From an uncultured Collinsella sp. (GTDB lineage Bacteria; Actinomycetota; Coriobacteriia; Coriobacteriales; Coriobacteriaceae), in NCBI GenBank assembly GCA_900542305.1, contig UQMU01000013.1:1-49501 (forward strand): a stretch of DNA of 49,501 bases, read 5' to 3'. The notes beneath the pieces were generated by a model. It had not been told where the DNA came from. It made no database searches and saw nothing but the letters and a program-made list of their open reading frames with translations. Shown piece by piece: positions 16,617-24,961 of the stretch (positions are counted from its first letter, which is position 1; the number at the start of each line of letters is the position of its first letter). The position numbers and the translations under genes are program-made.

Positions 16617-16883
16617 ATGCCAACGATTGAGAAACAACGCCGTATGGATCTAAGGCTGACCGAACGTCAACGCCTTACTTACGAGCGCGCCGCGGCATTG
16701 CGCGGGCAGACTCTCACCCAGTGGGCCACGGCCCACCTTGACGAGAGCTCCGCACGCGACATCGCCGAGGCGTCAACAACCTATCTTTCTCCCGATGGGT
16801 TCGATGCATTTTGCGAAATGCTCGACTCCCCTATGCCTGAAGCCGCAAAAGCGCTGCTTGACCGTAAAGCAGTTTGGGAATGA
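16617..16883 (+). CDS. DUF1778 (TacA-like) ribbon-helix-helix antitoxin
   Basis: 88-aa protein. The N-terminal RHH domain (RMDLRLTERQRLTYERAAAL, then RGQTLTQWATAHL) binds DNA. The C-terminal tail (about 55-88) is expected to wrap the toxin. AAAGGAGG sits six bases before ATG 16617. It is followed by a GNAT toxin in ATGA overlap, the standard TacA-TacT arrangement. It likely represses its own promoter through the palindrome at 16573-16595. Confidence 0.9.
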   Translation: MPTIEKQRRMDLRLTERQRLTYERAAALRGQTLTQWATAHLDESSARDIAEASTTYLSPDGFDAFCEMLDSPMPEAAKALLDRKAVWE

Positions 16884-17353
16884 GCGCGTTTACCAAGCCT
16901 GTTCAACTCCCTGTTGGTCAAGGCATCGAGGCATTCCACTGCGGAAACACTCTCGTCGATGGATGGGCCAAAAACAGATCAGCCTCAGCGCGAAGAAGAG
17001 GGTCCGCGGTTATATACGCGTCATATTGTGATGGCACTGTCGCTGGGTTTTATACGCTGTGCACGCACTCCGTGGCTCGTGAAAATGTCGACGGGGGATG
17101 GTTCGTGCGAAACTCACCCTCCCAAGTTCCCGCAGTCCTGCTTGGGATGATGGGAGTCGATGAGAAATTCAAGGGACTTGGTCTGGGAGCATCGCTGCTC
17201 AAAGATGCCATTGAAAATGCCTTGAAAATATCTGCCTTGGCAGGCGCGCGGGCTTTGATTGTCGACCCAGTAGATGACGAGGCGGCAGCATTCTATGCGC
17301 ATTTTGGCTTCACCACCCTACCTGGCACCAACCGAATGGCGCTGAAACTCTAG
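16880..17353 (+). CDS. GNAT toxin, TacT-like (acetylates aminoacyl-tRNA)
   Basis: 157-aa single-domain acetyltransferase starting at ATG 16880, which overlaps the antitoxin stop (ATGA). The acetyl-CoA loop is GVDEKFKGLGLGASLLKDAI, and the C-terminal AAAFYAHFGF carries the conserved tyrosine used by TacT-type toxins. Other typical features are HCGNTLVDGWAKN near residue 20 and the short strand GFYTLCTHSV. Family members block translation by acetylating charged tRNA. All visible key residues are intact, so the toxin is probably functional. Confidence 0.9.
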   Translation: MSAFTKPVQLPVGQGIEAFHCGNTLVDGWAKNRSASARRRGSAVIYASYCDGTVAGFYTLCTHSVARENVDGGWFVRNSPSQVPAVLLGMMGVDEKFKGLGLGASLLKDAIENALKISALAGARALIVDPVDDEAAAFYAHFGFTTLPGTNRMALKL

Positions 17354-17393
17354 ACTGGCAGGCATTATCTCTTCCAGCCGCTAGCATGACTCA

Positions 17394-17437
17394 AGTTACC
17401 CTACAGATAATGGTTATTGTTGAAATGTAGGGTAACT
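17394..17437. promoter_or_regulatory. 12-bp-arm inverted repeat, orphan copy
   Basis: AGTTACCCTACA and TGTAGGGTAACT form perfect arms with a 20-bp spacer. The same arms with the same spacer length occur at 20015-20058 upstream of a two-gene module. Here it lies between the convergent TacT-like and phosphoesterase ends, so it has no gene to regulate; it may be a relic or a terminator. Confidence 0.7.
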
Positions 17438-17467
17438 GCCCAAGGCATCGTATGAAGCTATGCCCCC

Positions 17468-18193
17468 CTACGCAACGTCCCAGGGTTGGAGTTTGTCGCC
17501 CAGGCGGACGATGCGGTCGTAGAGCACGGTGTGGCGCTCGGCCGGGTTGGCATCGCGATGAAAATGCCCGTAGTACCAGCGCTTGTAGTCCAGGCGTTCC
17601 TCCAGCTCGTCAAAAAACGCCGTAAGCCGATCGACGTCGGGACGGTTCCAGCCAGGCACCGGATAGAGCGTGGGCGAGAGCATGCGCGTGGAGCAGGTAT
17701 GGGTAATCACGTAGTCGACCTTCCAGCCCACACTGTCGAGCTTCGCCCGCGCCTCACCAAAGTTGCGCTCGTCCGGAAGCTCCTGCGGCCACCAACTCGA
17801 ATACGGTATGCGGTATTCCTTGTCCACGCTCGTGGCGCCGCCCATGGTAAAGATCGTTGAACCGTCGAGTTCAAAGACCTCGCCGCGCGTCAGGCGCCGT
17901 ATGGGCGAAGTGTCCGATAGGCGCTGCGTCAGCCCGCCATGCCATAGTTCCATGGGGCGCTCTGCCCAGTGATCGAAGCGCTCGTGATTGCCGTCGACAA
18001 AGAGCACCGTGTAGGGGCGCGACTCCAGCCACGCGATATCGGCGCATTCCTCGGCAGAAAAATCCCACGGAAAGCCAAAGTCGCCGGCAACGATGAGGTA
18101 GTCGTCACCGGTAAGGCTGTCCCCACGCTCCCAGTCGCGGAGCTTTTGCATGTCAACGCCGCCGTGGACGTCGCCTGTCACATAGACCGTCAT
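17468..18193 (-). CDS. Calcineurin-like metallophosphoesterase (third of operon)
   Basis: 241-aa binuclear-metal phosphoesterase. Metal-binding signatures in order are GDVHG (7-11), GDFG (near 42), GNHE (near 73), an ITHTCS histidine and the final GHFHRD. It is a close paralogue of the operon's first gene: both share the MTGDVHG-type start, the VDGNHE motif, TMGGA and VGWKVDYV. Its ATG overlaps the stop of the middle gene by four bases. The substrate (protein phosphate, nucleotide or nucleic acid) is unknown. Confidence 0.9.
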   Translation of the reverse strand: MTVYVTGDVHGGVDMQKLRDWERGDSLTGDDYLIVAGDFGFPWDFSAEECADIAWLESRPYTVLFVDGNHERFDHWAERPMELWHGGLTQRLSDTSPIRRLTRGEVFELDGSTIFTMGGATSVDKEYRIPYSSWWPQELPDERNFGEARAKLDSVGWKVDYVITHTCSTRMLSPTLYPVPGWNRPDVDRLTAFFDELEERLDYKRWYYGHFHRDANPAERHTVLYDRIVRLGDKLQPWDVA

Positions 18194-18828
18194 CGGACCA
18201 CCACCTTCCTCTTGTATGCCTCGAGCTCGTGCTCAATCTGCTCGTCACCCGTGGCATTGACCCACCACGGCCACTTAACGCAACACACCGGCTCATCTAC
18301 CTGTGCAAACCACGCCTTGAGCTCGTCCAGGCTCACCGGCGCATAATCGTTGGCATCCACGCCCACGTCGTAGCGCAGCAGCCCCTGCTTGCAGTTGAAC
18401 TCGTTATACGCGCTGCCGCAACTATGGATATGCCCATGCAGATGCCAGCCGCCATGCGACATGCCCTGCCAGTCAACCATGGGATAGTGGCTCAGCACGA
18501 TTTTCTGGCGGTCGATCTTGAGCACGCAGATGGGCGGCTCAACGATAAAAGCACCCGCCACCGCGGGCTGTGACCAATCCTTGTCATGATTGCCGGGCAG
18601 CAGATGAACGCGCTTGCAGGCAATCCTTTTGCGTAGCTCGTAGGCATCCTGGGCCGTCATCTTAAAGCTGAAGTCGCCTAGGATATAGAGCTCGTCGTCC
18701 GCGGCAACCTTGCTATTAATGCCGTCGATGATGGCGTCATTCATCCGCGCAACGGTCGACCACGGCCTGCCGCTGAACCGCAGCATGTTCTCGTGCCCAA
18801 AGTGGGTATCGCTGGTAAACCAAATCAT
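18190..18828 (-). CDS. Metallophosphoesterase of a second subtype
   Basis: 212-aa phosphoesterase with SDTHFGHENML (6-16), ILGDFSFK, LPGNHDKDW, VLSHYPM and HLHGHIHSCG, a complete binuclear metal site. The DTHFGH start differs from its flanking genes and matches the small cytosolic phosphoesterases often found in phages and mobile DNA. It is the middle gene of the operon, 9 bp after the first and overlapping the third by four bases. AGGAGG precedes ATG closely. Substrate unknown. Confidence 0.9.
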   Translation of the reverse strand: MIWFTSDTHFGHENMLRFSGRPWSTVARMNDAIIDGINSKVAADDELYILGDFSFKMTAQDAYELRKRIACKRVHLLPGNHDKDWSQPAVAGAFIVEPPICVLKIDRQKIVLSHYPMVDWQGMSHGGWHLHGHIHSCGSAYNEFNCKQGLLRYDVGVDANDYAPVSLDELKAWFAQVDEPVCCVKWPWWVNATGDEQIEHELEAYKRKVVVR

Positions 18829-18837
18829 GGGGACCTC

Positions 18838-19593
18838 CTAACGCTCTTGCCTAGAATAGTCGCTCGCCGTCTCGCCCAATCCATCGGCACGCTGCGTTTC
18901 GATCGGCACAATATCTTGGTAGATAAGACGATACTTGTCGTCGCGCCATTCGTCGTCATGGTAGTGACCAAAGAACCAGGTGCGATAGTCGAGGCGACCA
19001 TCGAGCTCACCCAAAAAGTTCTGCAGCGAATCATCGTAGAACTCACGGTTGCACTCCATGCACAGCTCATCTGCCAGATCGACCGGTGCCTCGTGGGTCA
19101 CCACATAGTCGACCTTCCAGCCCACACGGTCGAGCGAAGCGTGGCAATGCTCCATCTCGCTCTCGTTTGGCATTTCCTCGGGCCACCAAGTCTTTCCCTC
19201 CTGGCGCCATTGCTTGTCGTGGCTCGCGGCGCCACCCATGGTAAGAACCGTGGTCCCCGCGATGTCGAACACCTCGCCGCGCATCAGGTGCAGCACGTGC
19301 GGGCGCACCTCATGGACGAGGCCGTCGTTCCACTCCCGCACCGGCAGCCCCGCCAGCAGGTGATGGTTCTCGTGATTGCCGTCGACAAAGCACGTGGTCC
19401 AAGGCTTGGACTCAAACCAGTCGAGCCAGTATTTGTCGATGTTCGAGCCGCCCCATATAAAGCCGAAGTCACCGGCCACAATCACCACGTCATCGCGCGT
19501 CAGTGTTCGACCCAGCGGCCAACTGCGCGACGAGAAGCGGCTCGCCCCGTACTCGGCAATACCGTGAACATCTCCAGTAACGAAAATGGACAT
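18838..19593 (-). CDS. Calcineurin-like metallophosphoesterase (first of operon)
   Basis: 251 aa, paralogue of the gene at 17468. Motifs are TGDVHG (6-11), AGDFGFIWGG, FVDGNHENHH, VLTMGGAASHDK, VVTHEAP and FGHYHDD. Relative to the third gene it has small insertions near the N-terminus (ASRFSSRSWPLGR). It begins the operon behind GGAGGTG. The two similar enzymes probably arose by local duplication with the unrelated-subtype gene between them. Confidence 0.9.
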   Translation of the reverse strand: MSIFVTGDVHGIAEYGASRFSSRSWPLGRTLTRDDVVIVAGDFGFIWGGSNIDKYWLDWFESKPWTTCFVDGNHENHHLLAGLPVREWNDGLVHEVRPHVLHLMRGEVFDIAGTTVLTMGGAASHDKQWRQEGKTWWPEEMPNESEMEHCHASLDRVGWKVDYVVTHEAPVDLADELCMECNREFYDDSLQNFLGELDGRLDYRTWFFGHYHDDEWRDDKYRLIYQDIVPIETQRADGLGETASDYSRQER

Positions 19594-19677
19594 TCAGCAA
19601 CACCTCCGCATCGCGCGGCCCAGACCAATCCGGCGCCGGGAATCAATACCAACCCCAGGCATTCCATCCCTTAGGGC

Positions 19678-19917
19678 TTACCCTTCGTTCTTCCATCCAA
19701 ACGGGTCAAACACCCAAAAGATCAGATCGAGCACGCCGCCGGTCGCCATGGCGCCAGCAAGAGCCAAGCAAATATGCAACGAGCTTACGCTTCGGAGCAC
19801 GTCGAATGGCCCCAGAACGGCCACCAGCCCAACCGCCGCGCCAGCCAGACACAGCGCGAGACACGGCCCCGCGTCCTTTACGCATTTCTTTGCGAGATGC
19901 TTTGCGTTGTCACTCAT
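19678..19917 (-). CDS. Small membrane protein, 79 aa
   Basis: Not a recognised family. Two hydrophobic helices are visible (about residues 18-38, CLALCLAGAAVGLVAVLG, and 50-68, LALAGAMATGGVLDLIFWV). The C-terminus reads DPFGWKNEG. ATG 19917 has AAGGAG ten bases upstream. It lies 84 bp upstream of the phosphoesterase operon on the same strand and could be co-transcribed with it. Confidence 0.65.
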   Translation of the reverse strand: MSDNAKHLAKKCVKDAGPCLALCLAGAAVGLVAVLGPFDVLRSVSSLHICLALAGAMATGGVLDLIFWVFDPFGWKNEG

Positions 19918-20014
19918 TACTATCGAACTCCTTAGAGGGTCGTTGCTTTGATTCATGCCGCCGCAACAGAGCGGGACGGCATGTTAAGTTTCACATGTCG
20001 CGCGGACACGATTG

Positions 20015-20058
20015 AGTTACCCCACATATAGCCCAATTTGATAGAATGTAGGGTAACT
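20015..20058 (+). promoter_or_regulatory. Promoter/operator inverted repeat of the nucleotidyltransferase module
   Basis: AGTTACCCCACA and TGTAGGGTAACT (11 of 12 paired) flank a 20-bp spacer, with a TAGAAT -10-like hexamer at the right arm edge (20042-20047) and a GTG start 18 bp further on. The arrangement suits autoregulation by the first gene product or toxin-antitoxin complex. Confidence 0.65.
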
Positions 20059-20076
20059 ACTCGGAGGGGAGGCCCT

Positions 20077-20388
20077 GTGTCCGTCTTAGAAGATGTCCTA
20101 GAAGAGGAATACGCACGCTCGAGCCGCCTCTTGGGGCTCATGGAGCAGGAGATCGGCCTCCTTCCAAAGGGCAGCATCCGCATGCGAAACATAAAAGGTC
20201 ACGAATACTGCTACCTCAACTATCGCGTCGGCGACAAAGTCAAAAGTGACTATGTCCCTGCTGCAGACGTTGACGAACTGCAAGCCAAAATCGAGCGCCG
20301 AAGAGCTCTCGCGGCTGCCATTAGAGAGCAGAAACGATCCCAGAAGCAGATTATACGAGCATTGGGAAGGGTGCCAGATGTTGACTGA
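20077..20388 (+). CDS. Small charged protein, putative antitoxin/partner
   Basis: 103 aa, start GTG 20077 behind GGAGGGGAGG; an upstream in-frame start would lie inside the inverted repeat. The middle resembles a short beta domain (GSIRMRNIKGHEYCYLNYR, then VKSDYVPA). The C-terminal half is a basic, heptad-like helix (ELQAKIERRRALAAAIREQK). This composition occurs in small proteins paired with nucleotidyltransferases. The gene overlaps its downstream partner by 11 bp. Calling it an antitoxin rests on context only. Confidence 0.7.
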   Translation: MSVLEDVLEEEYARSSRLLGLMEQEIGLLPKGSIRMRNIKGHEYCYLNYRVGDKVKSDYVPAADVDELQAKIERRRALAAAIREQKRSQKQIIRALGRVPDVD

Positions 20389-21040
20389 GCAGCAGCAAGC
20401 TTTCTTAAAAGTGCTTGACCTGGTCGAGGAAGCAGGGTGCATGGATCATGTCATTCTCATCGGGTCCTGGGCGGAATTTGCCTATAGAGAAGCCGAGGTG
20501 TTGCCGGGCTTTTGTCCAAATATCAAAACAATGGATGTTGACTTCCTTGTCCGAAACCTACGGCGACCCAGCCCGGCGGCACGCTTGACCGTCCTCGCAA
20601 AAGAACGAGGCTTCTTTGTCGAATCCGACCGCATGAACGGAACAACAAAGTTACTAGATATCACCGGTCTTGAAGTTGAGTTTCTCATCGGGAAAATGGG
20701 CGCCGGAAGAGAACCCGCACTCAAAACGAACATCGGAGTGACGGCTCAGGCGCTATGGCATATGGACGTCATTTTGAAAAATACCATCGAGGTTCGCTGT
20801 TTCAACCACATCGTGACTGTTCCTGCCCCTGAGGCCTATGTAATTCACAAGATGATAATCAACGGCGAACGAGGCAAAAAGGCCGAAAAAGATGCCCATG
20901 CCGTGAATAACTTGCTCCCGCTGTTGAACGAGAAAAAGCTGGCAAAGATGTTCGGCTCACTTTCCAAAAAGGACAAAGCGCGAGTCCGTGCGTTCGCAGA
21001 AGCTCATGGCGTTGCGGAGCGTATTTGGGGAATCGCCTAA
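20378..21040 (+). CDS. Nucleotidyltransferase-fold protein, putative toxin
   Basis: 220 aa, start ATG 20378 (GGGAAGGG upstream). The pol-beta-like site is visible: LIGSWAEF (27-34) then MDVDFLV (52-58), that is GS followed by D53 and D55. Downstream are EVEFLIGK, PAPEAYVIHKMIING and a Lys-rich helix, a layout similar to AbiEii/MenT-type nucleotidyltransferases. The active-site residues look intact. As the second gene of a module with an operator-like repeat it is a plausible type II or IV toxin, or a tRNA-modifying enzyme. It converges with the next gene, the two stops overlapping. Confidence 0.75.
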   Translation: MLTEQQQAFLKVLDLVEEAGCMDHVILIGSWAEFAYREAEVLPGFCPNIKTMDVDFLVRNLRRPSPAARLTVLAKERGFFVESDRMNGTTKLLDITGLEVEFLIGKMGAGREPALKTNIGVTAQALWHMDVILKNTIEVRCFNHIVTVPAPEAYVIHKMIINGERGKKAEKDAHAVNNLLPLLNEKKLAKMFGSLSKKDKARVRAFAEAHGVAERIWGIA

Positions 21041-21393
21041 GCCGTTGGCGGGCAGCATACTGGGCAGGGCGTTTTGCCTCGTTTGAGTGCGGATGCCAGT
21101 GGCACACTTGTTCTGATGGCGGCTCGCGGAAGGCCCTTGCATCCCGCGGCGTTGTGATAGCGCTTGCCACTTTTGGTGACAATCACATTGACCGTTGAGA
21201 CGTCCATGCCACGGGACTCGCCAGACATCACCATCTTTTGGCGCTCCGAAACTTGTTCGTTGGATTTTCCGCTCGAAAAACCAGAATCGCGGAAGCGATT
21301 AATGTAGCTATCGAAACATCCGTCGAACAGCAATCCCGTTGCCAAACCTGCCATGAATCCGCAGGCAATCGCGGCTTCTCCTCTAATTTGCAT
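21037..21393 (-). CDS. Small anchored protein with C-terminal Cys motif
   Basis: 118 aa. The N-terminus holds a hydrophobic stretch (AAIACGFMAGLATGLLFDG) that could be a membrane anchor or signal. The C-terminal 45 residues match the YHxxxCxxL...A...GxxPCxxC pattern (RYHNAAGCKGLP, then GKTPCPVC), a small metal-binding motif found at the ends of secreted nucleases and surface proteins. GGGAGG lies five bases before ATG. It lies just beyond the CAP surface protein on the same strand. Function unknown. Confidence 0.75.
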   Translation of the reverse strand: MQIRGEAAIACGFMAGLATGLLFDGCFDSYINRFRDSGFSSGKSNEQVSERQKMVMSGESRGMDVSTVNVIVTKSGKRYHNAAGCKGLPRAAIRTSVPLASALKRGKTPCPVCCPPTA

Positions 21394-21419
21394 ATGTCCC
21401 TCCCTAATTACTCCTGAGG

Positions 21420-21468
21420 TTAAAAACGGCGCGCGCCGCGGGGCCCCGCCCCCTGCGACGCACGCCGA
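21420..21468 (-). terminator. Terminator of the CAP surface protein gene
   Basis: A very GC-rich stem on the minus strand (CGGCGTGCGTCGC with GCGGCGCGCGCCG, G-T pairs allowed) is followed by TTTTTAA. A second stem, TGATCCGTT/AACGGATCA, overlaps the stop codon (21472-21502). Confidence 0.8.
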
Positions 21469-21491
21469 AAGTGATCCGTTTTCCTCCGTCC

Positions 21492-24400
21492 CTAACGGAT
21501 CAATTGATGGCGCTTGTCAGAGAGGAAGACACCGGCGGCCACCAGGACCGTGCCGCCAATCACGAAGGTCTCACCCAGTAGGTCGGACGTGTCGCCCGTG
21601 GCGGGCATCGTCACCTGTTGCGTTGTAACCTCGGTCTTTGCTGCCATGTGCTTGGCCTGGTACGTCACCTGCGTAGCCTGAGTCTGAGCAGCGGCGCGCT
21701 TAGCCTCATCTTGACGGGCAATCTCGGCGTTGAGTGCAGCGATCGCTTGATCGAGCTCGGCCCTGGCGGCGTTGTAGTTGGCGAGCGCCTCCAAATAAGC
21801 CGGCGCCACGGCATCGGTTGCAGCCGCGGCAGCATCGAGCTCGGCCTTGGCGGCAGCAGCACGTACGGCGGCATCGTGGGCCGCGGCGATCTTGGCGTTG
21901 AGCGCTTCGTCCGCAGCGGCATCGCTGCCCTTGGCAATGGCATCGGCGAGATTAATCCCGCGTAGGCGAACGACCTCAGCCGCAGAAGTATCGCGAGCGG
22001 CAGCCGCGTTCATCAAGGCATCGTCCGCCGCAACCAGGTCGTACTCGGCATCAACCACAGCCAACGTCGCCGCATCAACAGCAACGTCGGCGGCAGCCTT
22101 GTCCTCCGCCGCTTGGACAAGCCCGGCCGCAGCGCCCTTAAGCTGAGCCGCGCGGGCAGCAGCCGCATCGGACTCTGCCTGCGCCGCGGTCATAGCGGCA
22201 CGAGCATCATTCGCAGCCCCCTTGGCAGCGGCAAGTCCAGCTTGGGCGGAAACAGCATCAACGTCAGCCTGATCAGCCACACCCTGGGCAGCAGCCATCA
22301 CGCCCTGTGCCTCATGCTGGGCAGCATGAGCACCCTCAAGCGCCGAGGACGCCGTATCAAACGCACGCTGAGCGGCGGCGATGTCGGCAGAATACGCAGC
22401 CAGCTCATCCTGGGCAGCAGCAAGTGCATCCTGCTTGTCCCCAACACCGACACGGGCAGCATCCAGCGCACGCTGGGCGGCAGCAGCCTTGCCCTTGGCA
22501 ACATCGAGGGCGCTAGACTTAGCGGTAACGGCACTCTGCGCCGCCGCGACCGCAGCGTTGGCAGCATCCAAGCCGGCGCGGGCATCATCAACGGCACGTG
22601 CGGCCGCTTCGGCCGCGGCCTGCTTCTCCCCCACGGCAGTCTGGGCATCTGAGACCGCGGCCGCAGCAGCGTCAACGTCAGCGGCAGTGGCATCAACCTG
22701 CATCTGCTTAGCAGCAACGACCTGCGCCACAGCATTCACCTTATTGTCAGCATCGGCAGCCACACCCTGAGCCGCAGCGAGCTCCTTACGGGCAGCGTTC
22801 ACGCCCTGCTCGGAATTCGCCAGAAAATCGCACCACGCATTGAGCGCGGCCTCGTACTCGGCGACCGTCATCGGGTTAACGTTATACGGCTCGTACCATC
22901 TATCGGACGTAACAAACGTCTGCGCCTGCGTTTTCCAGCCGCCCATCGTCCCACGTGTGCAGACGCCCATGCCCGTCACGGTGTAGTCGGGATTGATCAC
23001 GTTGATGTAATGACCGACCGAACGAACAAACCCGCCGTGCTTCGCCACGTACTTATCAATCTCGGTGCTGTGCGCCATATAAAAATCGAAAGCAGCCTTT
23101 CCCGTAAGACCTGTCGTGCCAAGTGAGGCGGCCGCACTGTCGAAGACGGCCTTTTCCTCATCAACCCACTGCTCAAACGGATTACTTCCGAAGTTCCACG
23201 CCACGTTTTCGCCCACACTGAACTGCTCAGCGTGTGCAACCTTGGTGTCGGAGTAATTCGCATCGGCAATGGCAGTTGCCATCATGTCGTACGTCGCCTT
23301 GAGTTCACCCAAGCCCACGCTCGCACGGTACTTGTTGCACGCCTTGAGCCACACGATTGCCTGCTTCATATTGGTCAGGCTCGTCGCGTCAACTTCCTCA
23401 CCCACCTTGTTGTAGCTAGCGAGTTTGCAGTTGAGGATGAGGTTTGCGGCGTCATCGGCACCCACGCTCTTAAAGAACGCGATAGCACCCTGGCGATAAT
23501 TCTCCACCGAGGCATTTGCCGTAGCCTGTGCGGCGTCGAGCTTGGCCTGGGCCTGCGCCACAGCCTGGTCGGCTTGCTGTTTTTGAGCCTTTGCCTGGTC
23601 AAGTGCCTTGTCGGCAGCATCTTTCTCGTCCTTGGCGGCCGAGAGCTTGGCCTGGGCATCGGCCAGCGCCGTAAGAGCAGAGGCATGATCGGCTTTGGCC
23701 TGGTCGACGGCGGTGTCGGCAGCAGCCTTGGCAGCAACAGCGGCATCCAGCTTGGCCTGGGCATCGCCCGCAGCTTGCCGCTGATCGGCGAGCGCCTGCT
23801 GGGCAGCTTGCACCTCGCCCTCGGCGGTAGCCACTTCCTGCAAAGCGGCAGCGAGTTCACTCTTGCGCTGTGACTGAACGGACTTCGCGGCAGACAGCGC
23901 CTCGGAGGCAGCGGTCACCTTTGCCTTGGCGGCCTCGTACTCCGGACCCGCGGCACCCTGCTCGGCGCGGTCGAGATCGACCTTGGCAGCATCGTAGGCC
24001 GCCTGCGCGGCGTCCACATCCGCATCCGCCGCGGCCTTTGCCTGCTGAGCAGTCGAAAGCTTGGCCTGGGCATCCTGCTTTTTAGCCGCAGCGACATCGG
24101 CAGCAGTCTGGGCATCCGCAAGCTTGGCCTGTGCGTCAGCCGCCTGCTGTTTCGCCTGCCCCAACTCGACTGCGGCCTGATCAGCTGCAGCTTGGGCCGC
24201 AGCAACGGCCTCGGGAGTTGCGTCGGACGCAGCAGCCTGTGCAGCTTCGAGTGTGGCCTGGGCATCGGCAGCCGCCTTCTGAGCCGCGGCAAGCGCATCG
24301 TCCTTGTCCGCCAGGTCTTTCTTGGCAACATCGAGCGCAGCCCGTGCACCTTCAAGCGCCTTCGCGTCCGCATCTGCCTTGTCCTGTGCAGCACCCATCT

Positions 24401-24839
24401 GCTGCTCCAGCTCGGCCGACGCAGCAGTAGCAGCAGCATCGCTTGCATCGCGAGCTGCGTCGTAAGCGCCCTGCGCTTGCTGCTGTTTGACGGCAGCAGC
24501 ATCGTAGGGCGCAGCAGCCGTCTCCAAATCCGCCTTTGCGGCCGCCGCCTTGGCGCGCGCCGCATCCACAGCTGCCTGCAGGCTCGCAACCTTCCGCGCA
24601 GCAGACGTAGCGCCCACGCCGGCACCCGCCGCCGCAGCGCTCGTCAGCGGAGACATCACCGCAGCAGACGCACCTGCAACTTCAATGCCGCCAGCGCCCT
24701 GCGCCACGGCAGCCAGGGGCGACAGCAGCGAGCCGCCCGTCATGGCGACCGTCGCCGCGGCGACCGTTGCCACGCGCCCCGCGGCCTTTGCCTTGCCCGA
24801 AACACCGCAGCCAATGTTCTTGTTCATGTTCTTGCTCAT
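21492..24839 (-). CDS. CAP-domain, Ala-rich coiled-coil surface protein with sorting signal
   Basis: 1115 aa. ATG 24839 behind GGAAGGA is preferred over a start 13 codons upstream. A signal peptide with KNIGCGVSGKAKAAGRVATV and a cleavage region near AAVAQG leads to about 370 residues of Ala/Asp/Gln heptad repeats (AQAKLDAAVAAKAAADTAVD type). A CAP/SCP domain follows (about 440-645: ANYSDTKVAHAEQFSVGENV, FEQWVDEEK, VGHYINVINPDYTVTGMGVC), then about 400 more repeat residues. The sorting signal MPATGD (near 1076), a membrane helix and a basic tail (DKRHQLIR) end it. Sortase anchoring is expected, with MPATG replacing LPXTG. Probable host- or microbe-contact protein; repeats may vary in number between strains. 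Confidence 0.9.
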   Translation of the reverse strand: MSKNMNKNIGCGVSGKAKAAGRVATVAAATVAMTGGSLLSPLAAVAQGAGGIEVAGASAAVMSPLTSAAAAGAGVGATSAARKVASLQAAVDAARAKAAAAKADLETAAAPYDAAAVKQQQAQGAYDAARDASDAAATAASAELEQQMGAAQDKADADAKALEGARAALDVAKKDLADKDDALAAAQKAAADAQATLEAAQAAASDATPEAVAAAQAAADQAAVELGQAKQQAADAQAKLADAQTAADVAAAKKQDAQAKLSTAQQAKAAADADVDAAQAAYDAAKVDLDRAEQGAAGPEYEAAKAKVTAASEALSAAKSVQSQRKSELAAALQEVATAEGEVQAAQQALADQRQAAGDAQAKLDAAVAAKAAADTAVDQAKADHASALTALADAQAKLSAAKDEKDAADKALDQAKAQKQQADQAVAQAQAKLDAAQATANASVENYRQGAIAFFKSVGADDAANLILNCKLASYNKVGEEVDATSLTNMKQAIVWLKACNKYRASVGLGELKATYDMMATAIADANYSDTKVAHAEQFSVGENVAWNFGSNPFEQWVDEEKAVFDSAAASLGTTGLTGKAAFDFYMAHSTEIDKYVAKHGGFVRSVGHYINVINPDYTVTGMGVCTRGTMGGWKTQAQTFVTSDRWYEPYNVNPMTVAEYEAALNAWCDFLANSEQGVNAARKELAAAQGVAADADNKVNAVAQVVAAKQMQVDATAADVDAAAAAVSDAQTAVGEKQAAAEAAARAVDDARAGLDAANAAVAAAQSAVTAKSSALDVAKGKAAAAQRALDAARVGVGDKQDALAAAQDELAAYSADIAAAQRAFDTASSALEGAHAAQHEAQGVMAAAQGVADQADVDAVSAQAGLAAAKGAANDARAAMTAAQAESDAAAARAAQLKGAAAGLVQAAEDKAAADVAVDAATLAVVDAEYDLVAADDALMNAAAARDTSAAEVVRLRGINLADAIAKGSDAAADEALNAKIAAAHDAAVRAAAAKAELDAAAAATDAVAPAYLEALANYNAARAELDQAIAALNAEIARQDEAKRAAAQTQATQVTYQAKHMAAKTEVTTQQVTMPATGDTSDLLGETFVIGGTVLVAAGVFLSDKRHQLIR

Positions 24840-24961
24840 TGCCGATTCCTTCCCACGATGAGCTGTTGTTTGACACACATAGTCGATCCAACGTGCCCCG
24901 CTAAAAAGAGGTGATAACGGGGGTAATTAAATCGGAGGTTCTAGATTGCGAGTCAGCTGTA

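Noticed and set aside
22113..22652. Long plus-strand frames across the CAP surface gene
   Set aside because: They mirror the Ala-rich repeats of the true gene and lack starts with ribosome sites.
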